A DNA stretch of 64,000 nucleotides, taken from Setoptus koraiensis. Taxonomy: Eukaryota > Arthropoda. Shown here in pieces: positions 51,001 through 63,000 of the stretch. Position numbers and translations under genes: made by a program. Position 1 is the stretch's first letter; every line of letters starts with the position of its first letter. The DNA lies in NCBI GenBank assembly GCA_048013815.1, contig CM106585.1:1240001-1304000 (forward strand). Direction: 5' to 3'. The notes beneath the pieces were generated by a model, which was not told the origin of the DNA, ran no database searches, and saw only the letters and a list, made by a program, of their open reading frames with translations.

Positions 51001-54000
51001 TCAACATACTCAAAGATGGATTAAATAAATGAATGTATGCAGTACTAACAATGAAATAAATATCGTTCGTAGTGTCTACATTGTCTGCATCATCTAGCAT
51101 TTGCATCATGCGCGCCAAAAATACAAATGCATATCAACGAGTGAATTGTGTGTTCTATCTAATACACAAAGAAGCATCAATGGAAATCATTTATCTAAAA
51201 CAAGTCTGTACTTGTTTCAACAGACATAAGCCATCTAATTAGGTATGGCACAACGCAACACTACACAATCTCTGGGTCTGACACAATGAAAGTGGCCAGT
51301 TCAACGAGTGTGCTAACGAGAGAAATGTTTTTACTCTACTCATTTCAATGATACCACTACCATTGAAACTTTTTAGAAACTTGAGGCACTTTTCTCTCAG
51401 TTGTAGCCGCTAAATTTATGTTTCGACTTATGCACTAACAGACAGATTCGGTAACGGCCAACGCACAATGATAATACTAACAATAATAGTATAGTTATTA
51501 GATGACTCTCAACAGGAGTTGACTTTGTATTTGTACAGTTTTAAATACTTTCTCTGGCTGTGTGAGTGACGCTTGTGGTTAATTAGTTGGCAGTTTTAAA
51601 CAGTTTTGAATTGTTGCAATTATCATTAGTGCCTATGAGCGCATTAGCTTATTCATTCGCGAGTCAGACATAAAATGAGCGCATCGGTTATTGACAACAA
51701 CGAAACGTCATTTATATTACGTTTGTGAGCGTCATCAAACTGTAAAGGTTAATATTAGTGAGCCAGACCAACAAGACAGTCTGATAATGATAATGCTCTT
51801 GTTAGTTTAGCTCGGTCATTGTTGTTTAGTGTTGCATATCACGACTAACAAATAAAATAGCCGAACAGAGAGAGAGAGAGAGCAATGGTAAGACGATTAG
51901 ACCATTGCTTGTTGTTGTCAGTTTGCGAGGCCACTATGACTGCAAACTGTGGTTGCTGCTTGCAATAATATAGTCAGTGAGATGTTTGCTAAATTCAATT
52001 TGAATGTGATCTAATATTGATGTGCTCGTGTCACATGAGCTCAATCACCAGCGATATCAGCGGCGTGCCTGAACAACTTGAGCCACTTGTCAGCATGCAA
52101 ACATAATGTGACTAATGTTAACTTGTCAGTTTGGGATGAAATGGGATGGGATTAGTGATCACATTTAATCACATTTAATCACACACAATCATGTAAATCA
52201 CCAATGAGCTGACTCGTCAATTTGCAAACAATGCAACCAGATTGTTTGTTCGCTTGATGTTCGGTTTGATTTTGATAGCATTTGGTAACATTTGATAGCA
52301 TTTGATACTGCTGACAACTTGTGAGCTCGACACTGCAAATGATAGCGTGAATGTTGTGCGAATGAGCACGCCAAGTGATAACATTGGTCAATCACATTGG
52401 ATGGATCATCATTGAGCGAGTCGCCCAATGTGTGGTTGTCATTGGCAACCTTGAGACAATTACTATTGTAAGATGAGACTCAACAAAGTTGGTCCAAACC
52501 AAAACCAAAACCAGAGCCAAAACCAAAACCCAAGCTCAAGCTCAATATGAAAGTTGCGCATTGTTTGCTTGTGAGAGCTTGTAAATAGCGAGCTACATCG
52601 AAAGCATTGAAACATGAAAAGTAAAACATCGCAGGAAATGACCATCGACACACAGATTAACAACAATAAGTCACCGACTAACAATCATCGTTTTGTGTTA
52701 TCGGCTACTTACACAACATTGCCAACAGGTTGCACAAACAAACAAACAACCAACCAACCAAACAAACAAACAAACTAATAAACTAACAATCAAACAAAGT
52801 AAAATGACGCTCAAATTGACCAAACAATCGGCTTGCATGGTGCCCACCTAGCGGCCAATCGAGCCGCTTGTTGTTATGTTGAGAGGTGGTTTGGTGTTCG
52901 TTTGCTTACTCATTTGTTGTTGTTACCTGCGAGTGTATGTGTGATTTACCTATGACTGTTTACTAACTCTCTATGTCTCTCGCAATGGGTTACTCAAACT
53001 GTAAACTAATGTTCAGATAACACTTATCGCCTGTAACCTCTTAGTTGAGCGTGTTGTAACAGCCAACGATAACTTGCTCTCAACATCAGATCTTAATGAA
53101 CTGATTAGCCATAAGTCATTAGCTATCAGCTAATAGCTATTAGGCGAACAACAGCAACAACAACAGCAACTACGCCGCTCGGCTGGCTGATACAAACAAT
53201 GCTGACAAGCTGATACTGTATCTAGATAGCATCAGAAAGGCGCAGTTTAAATGAGCCAGAGATCAACCGATGGCAACAAACAATTCTCCTTCTTCCTTTC
53301 TCAAAAATCTAGATACTGATAGCAAGCGATCAACGCTAAATTTGTAGCAACAGCACCTATCATTTCCTATAATTTGTGTGTGATATCACTGAAAGTGGCC
53401 TGATTGTGCATGCCAGCTGAGCAATATCACGGCTAAGCTAATGCACCTCATCACTGCGCAACAACAATTATAAAACTTACAAATTTTACCTAATAGCCGA
53501 CCATGCCAACATACTGTGTGTGTGTGCTGTCTTGCCATCACGGCCTTGGCGGCCAAAGTATAAAAATGTTGCCTGAGATTCGATACAATGAGAGACCAAT
53601 GACTGTGTTCATTATCATCATCATTTGAGCACAAATTTATATTCATAATACAAAAATAGAATGAGATTGCGATTTGGTGCCATCAAATGATGATTATGCA
53701 ACCAATTGGCATCAATTATCAGCGGCCTTTATTTGCACTAGTGACCAATGTTCATACAGAGCGAGCGAGAGAGAGAGAATCCCCAACTAGCTCAGTGTGT
53801 GCATAGAAAACAATCAAGAGTAGAAATTGAATTTATGTTATATATTCATATTGAACATGATTGAATTATTTGCCACACCACAAGTAATTATTATTATGCG
53901 ATTCACTGTAACCTGTGCTCGTTGGCACTCTTTCGTTGCCCTCCAAACATGGCAACAGTTTGCAAACAATCGTTTCACTGTCTCGTGAGACTTTTCACAA

Positions 54001-57000
54001 CAAAAATAATCACAGAAACATTCTGTAGAATGCTCATTATCAGTATTGAATCACTTATGCTGGTCAGTGGAGAGAAAGAGAAACAACAAACTGTGACTGG
54101 ACATTACATAGGCATATTACATGTAATAGATAGACATGTATTAATTTGATTTCGATGCTCGATAATGCATACTCAGATACAGGCACACAGATACAAGTAA
54201 AATTGCCAAGTTGCTTAACAATTAAGTTGGATACAGGTGATGCGGCATTTGTAACTGTTGTGCCTTACTGATAACGGACACCGGTCGATAATAACTGGTG
54301 GCCAATGCAACACTTACACTAACAGTGTAAGTGAAGAGGCAAAACGATAGCATCAGCGATTGGCCCGTTGAACTTGATTTAATGGCTTCATTAGCTCACA
54401 GTTGCCGATAATGTTTATAATATATATATACTAAACAAACGCACAAACAACAACAAGAGCAGTGAGCGTTATCTAATATCTATTATTAATAGTCTTACAT
54501 GCACTAGTAGTAGTAGTAGAGGTTGTTGTTGTAGATAGAGACCACCTTGAGTCTTGAGCGCCATGTTTTAGTTATGTAATGTGAGTTTGTTTGTTTGTTC
54601 AATGCGCTACAAACAACCAACTATATAAATGATGATATTGATAATGATGACGTAATATCAATTAAAAAACTGGCGGACTGACCAAAGAGGATGCAGGTCT
54701 GCGATGTGTGTAATGTTGTGCGCGTTGTTGTTGTTAAGAGTTGAATGCGCCCATTAAAGTTCATATTATGGTCACTTCACTGTGGTACAGAATGAACAGA
54801 AAAAGAAAAACGCAGCCAATACCGGTACTTGTGACGTCCGTTTGAAAAGCAAGCAATTTTTTGCCCACTAGAGCTCACAGTTATCAATTATCCGATGCAC
54901 ACTGTATAGCCCATGTTGCAGTATTATGTAAGCATAATAATGGAGCATCAAACGCGCTCGTCAATGCGCATCGATTGGAATATTCATTGAGGCCAACAAA
55001 GTGAGTTTTGTTGATGATCGCGGCCGTTCGTTAGCTCACAAGTGAGTGCAGGTTCAGGTGAGAACACACACACTCGCACAGAAAGCATGCAGTGACGTAA
55101 CTGTTGTTTGTTGCAAGTTGCTACAGTTACTTTAATGAACGCAGCAATGCAAATAAAGATGCAACAGAGATAAAAAGAGAGTTTTTGCGTGCAGTTGATC
55201 GAGTTTAAATTGTATCATCATCATGATGAGCGAGATAATGTTAACAGTGAGATAGGTTCATGTGTGTGCCGTATGAGGCTGCAAATTGATTGAACAACAA
55301 GATTAAAGGTGCTTCCTTTTGTGCTCGCTTTATGCCTATTTATTTGGGCGCACAGTTTTCGTTGGCACAGGTGAGCTGAAGCGGATAATACCCGGGAAAC
55401 GACAGCTACACTGGTACGGTCATACGTGTTGCCCAGTATATAGTGCAGGCTTGTTTTGGGTTCAACTGTTACAATTGTTGCAAATTGTTATTTGCGTTGT
55501 CAAGCAGATCCTCTGGCAAAGATGAGAGTGAGCATTGTTGAGTTAGGTGCACAAATGATGATGACAACATTGTTTCCGTTGTTATGTAGATGAGTGAGTT
55601 CGCATAATTCATCATCAGCCAGCAACACAACACAAATGAATGGAAGAGAAAAAGAATTATCATTATTAATAATGTTGCGTAAGTCGATTGTTGTGCGTTT
55701 GTTGTCGAGACGATCACACAAAGAAACAAGTTGCTCGCTTGCTGGCAACTTGTTTCTATATCGTTCGTTGTTGAGCTTCAACGATGCCCCAACTAAACAA
55801 ACGCACACAATTGCATGATAAAGATGCTCACCTGGATAACAACACCAACAACCAGCTCGTGATACTTAAATTAGCCCAGTGTGTCTATCAATGACACTAA
55901 CATGCAGCGAGAGAAAGGGAGTCTAATCTAAATTTAACCATCTCACACACAGATCCGTTGAGAACTGTTCATGGTATCGACTAGACGACCATTACTTCCT
56001 TTGTGTCTGTCAGCGCTTGCCTTAACACCAATGCCAACACAAAAAGATTGCTTATCTAGAGACTTTTTCTTGAGCTGCGATCATCAAGAGAGCGCCAGTG
56101 ATACAAAGAATGGTATCAATGCATGATGTTACTTCCTTGATTGAATTATCTCATCAGAAATTGGTGCCTGTTTTATTTGTGTTGCTGCAACGATATCTAA
56201 TTAAGGAAGGAGCATCCTCTTGCTGGTCAATGAAATTGTTGTTGATTGCTCTCTCGTTGGCCACTTTCTCGGCGCATTTTTTCTAGCTTAATGCCAAATA
56301 TGCACCCCATCTATGCCCAATATTGCTGTCGGTTATGTGGACAAAAACAAACAAAATCTAACTATTATAACCATGTTTGTATCATCAAATCTTATCATTA
56401 TCTCTCTCAATAGAATCCTACAATCCGCGACTACCAAAACGAAATGAACAATATGATGCAATTTCGGCCATCTCTAGTGAAGGCGACAACAGTGACTATG
56501 ATCCCGATTCAATCAATTATAATGGCGACGATACAATGGGCAAAATAGTGCGAGTTTCATTGGAGAAACGAAGCAACAGCAACTCTCTCCCGGCTGCCAC
56601 AAACAATGCCAACAATGACGATAGTGATCTATTTGAAGCACAAGAATCCGTTTCGTCTGTCAGTTTTAGAGATTTGGTGGCATTCGGTGGCTCCTCTGTT
56701 GCAGCAAACAACAATAAACTTGCCAGCGATTCAACTAGCTTTGCTGGCCCAGCGGCCGCTCAGCTGAGCCAAGTTGATCAAGTGGCTTCGTCTTTGTCTA
56801 CTAGCAGCAGCAGCAACAACAACAACAACAACAACAACAAAATTAGACAATTGCAACGGAACAAATTGTACGATTACATAATTGATTTTCTCACTAAAAA
56901 CAATTTGCATAGATTCTGTGATTTGTTGGCGCAATCGAGCAACACAAGCCAACAATTGGAACTAATGGACAGATTTACTTTGTTTGTGCCAACTGATGAG

Positions 57001-60000
57001 GCATTCCTATTATTGCCTAGCTCTCTATTGGAGCATATTAAAACAGACCATAGACAATTGAATAACTTGTTAGAAAGTCACATCAGTGGCCAATTGGTAC
57101 CATTGAAAAGTGGACGCAGATTACAACAGACCATTGGCTCTAGCATTTATGCTAATTTGGCCCAATTACCACAGAACGAGCCAACCTTGAATGGCAATAC
57201 CGTTATTGGCAATGGCGATAGTTTGTCGGCGCCACCATTGCTAGTTCGCTCATTGAATAACTATCCTATTAGGATTACGATGCAACAAAGCGACTTTGGC
57301 TTGGATTTAAATGGTAGCACTAATTCAAACAACAGCAGCCAGCCAAGAATTATAATTAACGGAGCTAACATTGTTCGTGGCTATTCCTATTTGTTGCAAT
57401 CGATAATGCCACCAACAAGCAACAATAATAATAATAATAATTTTAATGATAGCACCAATGATCAGCCACCAGAGGGTGCTTATGCTGTAATACATGTCAT
57501 CGATAAGGTGCTCTATCCGCCGCCCGTTGTTGATTTGATGACTAGAGTGCGTCAGGTTGCACCACAAATGGCCTCATTTATTGAATTGTCGGGCCTCACA
57601 CAACAGCTGTCATTGGACAACAGTGTATTTAAACCGGAAACAATAAACAATGGCAGCAATCGGATGTTATATACTTTGTTTGTGCCCAATGATGAGGCAT
57701 TCAGAGGAACACCAAAGTCACTGATGGATCAAATGGCAAAAAATCGCACTTTTTTGACAATGGTCATCGAAAATCACATTATATCTGGCATTCATTACAG
57801 TGGAGCGTTGGCGGGAACTCAAGCGCTATCGTTGGCCCAACAAAATCTTAAATTCACTGAAAAGTCCATACAATCTCGCAATTTAGTCTTGGTCAACAGC
57901 ATACCAATAGTAGATCCCGATTTGATGGCCAACAATGGTGTGATACATGTCATAACTCGGCCCATATTGCCCAAGCATTTAGTTCAGGCATGCAAATGCG
58001 AGAAGTACGTCCAACAGCATCAACAACAACTCTGGCCGTCCGCAACATCAGTATCAGACAACAACAACAACAACAACAATTTAGATTCGGCACAACCAGA
58101 CAACAACCAGTCGGATAACTTAAGCATATTGCCGCAAGCGTCCTCTATCGACACCAATAGATTGACTCTGAATGGAAATGAATCAACTCTGAATAATGGA
58201 GCTACAGAATCTGTGCCCAACAACAGTAATATCAATGGAAAATTCAACGAAACCTCGATTAGTAAACAATTAAATGAGAATCTTAGAGTTCAGCGGGCCG
58301 ATTCCGCCAAGGTAATTAGCCAAAACAATAAAAACTTCTATCGACCCTCAGTGGCACCACGAGCTAATCAGCAACAAGTGTTGCCTCTTCAAACTAGACA
58401 ACAATCGCAACAAGTCAACGCCAATTTAAAACAATTAAACCAGCTAGTTTTACCACAAACAACTACTAATGGTCAAGTTATCGTAAGCAAAGATCAACTG
58501 TTAAATCAATTGAACAGTCAGGCGAGCAATCACAGGCCTGTAACCTATTTGAATAACTTTGATGAAGCTCAACAACAACAGCCTGAGCCAAATTTGCCCA
58601 CTTATCACATCGGGCCCACCGATTTCCGTTATCAAACAATTTTAGGCCCCAATAGGCAGCCACTGGGTCTGTCATCGTTGTCTGAATTGCAACGACAGCA
58701 ACAGCGATTTGAGCAAACAACAAACGGCTTGCAAATAACTGGTGATAAGAATATCATGACAAGAGTGCCACCTGTTGCAACAGCAATAGTACAAAATGTT
58801 GTCAATAATGTCAATGATGGTCGACAAAAACATTTAGATAATGGGCCTACTTTTAGCAATTTATCATCAAACACAGAATACGATTTGTTGTCTGATCATC
58901 AGCAAAAATTGAATCACAATAACACCACTGGTCTAAACCATACAATGAAAGGTCATCCATATAAAATATATCTTTGGGATCCCTCTACCTTGGCACACAA
59001 CTTGAATAGCTCTCAACATATACAACAAAAACAACTGGACAGTCAAACAGTGCCAGATGAGCAACAACAAACAGGAATTAAATTGTCGCAAAATGTTGTT
59101 AACATGCTCAACTATTTGCACACAACCAATCTGAGACAACCAACTAATTATTCATTTGTTAACTTGAGTTATCCAATACTGAGTAATACAAGCGACAATT
59201 CTAAATTGATTGCGGACAATTTGCTTTACAATCGAATTGTCAATGCCACTAACAGACGAGAACCATTTCACATGAATTTCAATGATCAATATCATTTTAT
59301 CTACGATAGACCACTGGCTACAACCAATGGTGGAATTCCAAGTCACTCTAATTATAACAGTGCATTTGTCTTAAACAACTCAACAAAATCTGAGCCCAAT
59401 CAAAATCACTCGTCTCATTGGTCAACTAAATCTGACTTGTGGTCAGCGCCAAATGACTACTCTAATCAACAGCAACACCTGCAACCAGGCAGCTATTCAA
59501 AATTAATTAAATTCTCACCTCAAGACGCCAGACATATTGTTTACTCGACAGTTGTGCCAAGTAGTGAGCCAATTGGAAGCAATCAACATCAGCATCAATT
59601 TTCATTAATTAATGGCAGATCAAGTTTGTCTACTAGCTCATCCTCAAATGGTCAAGATGATTTTGTGACACTTGCTCCGCCAGCTCTAGCAGGACACAGA
59701 TTGGTCAACGTGCCACAAGATCAGCCTCAATCATCTGCCAATCCAATGGATAGTAGAAATTATAATAATAGGCACAACATGAAACAAACTCCAATGCAAA
59801 CCTCATCTTCCGGTTTTGCTGTTGCCATATTGCACAATCACAATGAGAGTATTAGTTCACAATATGACATTGTCAATGCCTCCTCTTCTACGCCAGAACC
59901 AATCAATTTCGTGCAGCAACAACAACAACAACAGACTGCTATTAAATCATCTAGCAACATAGAACCACCTGTACGTTGTGCCTTTCATAACAGTGATTGT

Positions 60001-63000
60001 AGGCGACAACAAGCGAGGGGCTTCACTATTGCAAGCTCGACAGCGAGACCTCAAACAATTTTGTTGTCTCCAACTTCTAATGATGGCGCTAATATTTGGG
60101 CTTTCCAACAACAACAGCCAATAAGACAAACCAACCAGAAAGACAATTTGCGTTCTCAATTGAATGTTAATTCGCCAACATCGCGTCCAACAATCAATGA
60201 ACGACCTCAGTGGCTAACAGTGACCCCAACAAGCAGTGGCGCCATCTTGTTCCGACAACAATCAAAAGTTTCTCCATTGGCTCAGCCATTGCCACCCTGG
60301 GGCGACGACGAGAATCATGCATTGTTTATATCGCCCTCATTGGCCAATGACATTTCTCGTATTAAACGTCCAATGGCTAATGAGACACCCAGTTATGCGA
60401 GCAATCAATTACATCATCAAACCTCTAACCAATCTAATGTGTTTGTAGCGCCATCTATATTAGGCGGAAACCATCAATCGATCAAGTCGAGCGTCCAACA
60501 ACATGCTCTACTTTTGCCTAGTTCCGGTTTAATGGGACGATTGGTTCAATTGACAACACCAAATTCGTTGATTCGTTCAAGCAACCAAGCAAGCGGACAA
60601 GTAAATTCAACACTAGCTAGCATTAGAAATAAACAACAGTTGAGCAATTTTGCGACTTCGCCCTCTCCTTCGTTCGGACCATCCAATTTCACTCCGACGG
60701 TTTTTGCTGGCCAGCGTATCACTCCGTTGTCGCCTAGCACCATAAACGCAAATACAAATTTCTTTTCACCCATCATAATGCGTCAACAGCAGCAACAACC
60801 ACAAATAAATGTTGCTAGTCAGCAGCAGTTGTCTACGCCTCGAAATAACAACAGGGATATATTCAGCACCAGCACAACTACCACAACTCATGTACCACCT
60901 ATGTTTCAGAAATCAAACCATCAGCAGTTGACAAATGAACAACAAAAGAGCCTACAACAAGTGATACCCATAAAACAACGCGCTCCTATTCAGGTGCAGG
61001 GAAACAATTTTCCGCGGCCGCCTTCCTCATTTAGGAAACAAAAATTACTTCAGGTACAAATAGACAATAATGGCTCATTGGGGGCCAATTTCGATTTGAA
61101 TCCGACCAATGGTAACAAGCAAGCACGAAAATTGGTTCAAGTGCACACTCCGGTGGCCGGTTCTAGGCTATACTTTCAATCTTCGTCGCCATCTTCGCTC
61201 ATTAGCAGCAACTCAGGCGATTCCTCTACTGTCACAGCAGGAACAAACAACAATAACAACAAATTACCTCAGCTACCGGTACTTACACCCGCACAACAAG
61301 TGGCTAAATTGCGACAGAGTCAGCTATTGATGCAATCTAGCTCGAACAATAACAATCAAGCATCAATAGTAAATCAACAATTATTGGCGCCCAACAATAA
61401 CAAAAATAACACCAACAACAATTTGGTTAAGGCAAATCTTGTAAGATCAACAAGTAATGGTGAATATTATCAAAATAGAACAATTGCAGAGATTATGGAT
61501 GATAGTGGCCTGAGATTGGACGGACAAATGGTGACATTTAATAAATTGAGAGAATGTCTAGCTGATTCTGGCCTGTTGAATTCGATAATTAAATCAACGC
61601 AACCAATAACAATATTCATGCCCACTGATCAGGCATTCCAGCGTCTAGTTCAATATCAACAATTGGCATTGGCATCTAAGACGCCTAATATCATGCAGAC
61701 AGGTTTTGTCACTAGCCAAAATGTAGCTCAAATGATGGTGGATACGTTTGTGCCCATGAAAAAGGCCTCCGACATTTCGGGCGTTGATCTCACCAGCACT
61801 AACAATGATGATAGAAGCCAACAGAGTGTCTATTCTTTTAATCAGCCATATAATATTGATTGTTCCTCGCAACAAGCAAGACAATTACTTTTAGATCATC
61901 TGTCCTTCAGTCTAATGACGCCCAAAGATTTATTGAAGGACACAATTATACCTAGTATGTCAAAAAGAAAACTAATATTGTCTAGTATACCAGACAAAAA
62001 GATTGTTGTTATTGATGGTCAGCCAGTAGTGGCGGCCACAAGAGCCACCAATGGTATGGTTTATGTGGTGAACAAATTTGTCAACATTACAAACCAATCA
62101 CCTACAGTGATTGAGCTAATTAATCAAAGCAGAAACCTTTCTACTTTTAGCTCATATTTGCGACTATCTGGTTTCGATTCAGAACTCAAAAAAGGTGAGC
62201 TGTGCTTCTTTATGCCAAACCGGCGCATATTAGTTGGATTTTAATTTTAAATATTAGCCAATATCTAACGACATCGCCCTGCTTTGCTAACTTGATACAA
62301 ATTTAGATTCTGGACCGATAACAATATTGGCGCCCACTAATGATGCCTTTGATCAGCTATCTGACAAAGGCAAAGCATTGCTCAACTCGGACCCAGCTGC
62401 TCTCCTTGGTAAGCTACTCTTTAGATGCAGATGATGAGTCAATAAACTGAGTCCTTCAATAATGCTAATCAATTACAATAATCAAACGATCTTGTCAACG
62501 AAATAAATTTCAGATATCATAAAAGGACATATCGTTGATGGAGCTCAATTTGGTAAACTGATATCAATGAGAGTCCGATTGCCAACTCTAAACGCGGGCC
62601 AATTTGTCACAGCCAAGAACATCAAACGTAAGTTGTTTTTTATTTTTACCTCATTCTCCCTCCATAATTACACTGTTTGTTGTGATCGAAATTTATTAAT
62701 ATGCAAACCAAATAACCAAATATCGCTCTGTCATCGCTCTCACTAGCAAACGTTTATCTACTGGATGAACAAATGACAACCATCAAGTTGGTAGGTTCAT
62801 CTGGAAATGGTGTTGTGAATTCCATTGATCGTATCATAGTTCCACGATGGCTGAGAAATTCATTCGAGTCATTGTCAAATAGAAATAATAGTTCATTTGT
62901 TGGAGATCGCGAAATTGAAAACATTGACTCCAGTAGGATAGGTAGATTTGAGTCGGGTATCAATCAATTCAATCAGCCCATAATAAGAGAGCCCAGTGCC

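Larger units (their letters stand above)
33789..56413. other. FAS1-gene intron 1 (22.6 kb)
   Basis: A giant intron between a clean GTAAGT donor and a CTCAATAG acceptor. I read both strands and support no nested protein gene, RNA gene or mobile element. It is rich in simple repeats: GGTT (34345-34423), CAG/CAA (35366-35417), GTC (36060-36090), a 10-bp array (37631-37680), AT (39297-39317), TTG/CTG (39861-39932, 43076-43137, 47416-47476), CTAA/CTGA (43735-43870), CAG/CAA (43983-44039), GA (45389-45415), TTTG (48120-48205), CAA/CGA (49755-49837), CAAA (52734-52796) and several GT runs. The hydrophobic open frames are readings of TTG repeats. Confidence 0.6.

Noticed and set aside
56230-56286. 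MKLLLIALSLATFSAHFF, a signal-peptide-like short frame just before FAS1-gene exon 2
   Set aside because: It hits a stop after 18 codons with no usable GT donor before it, so it cannot splice to the FAS1 exon.
33335-56413. A separate small secreted protein gene at 33335 independent of the FAS1 exons
   Set aside because: It ends at a perfect donor in the same phase as the exon at 56414, and no other acceptor with coding sequence is seen between them. A separate gene remains possible.
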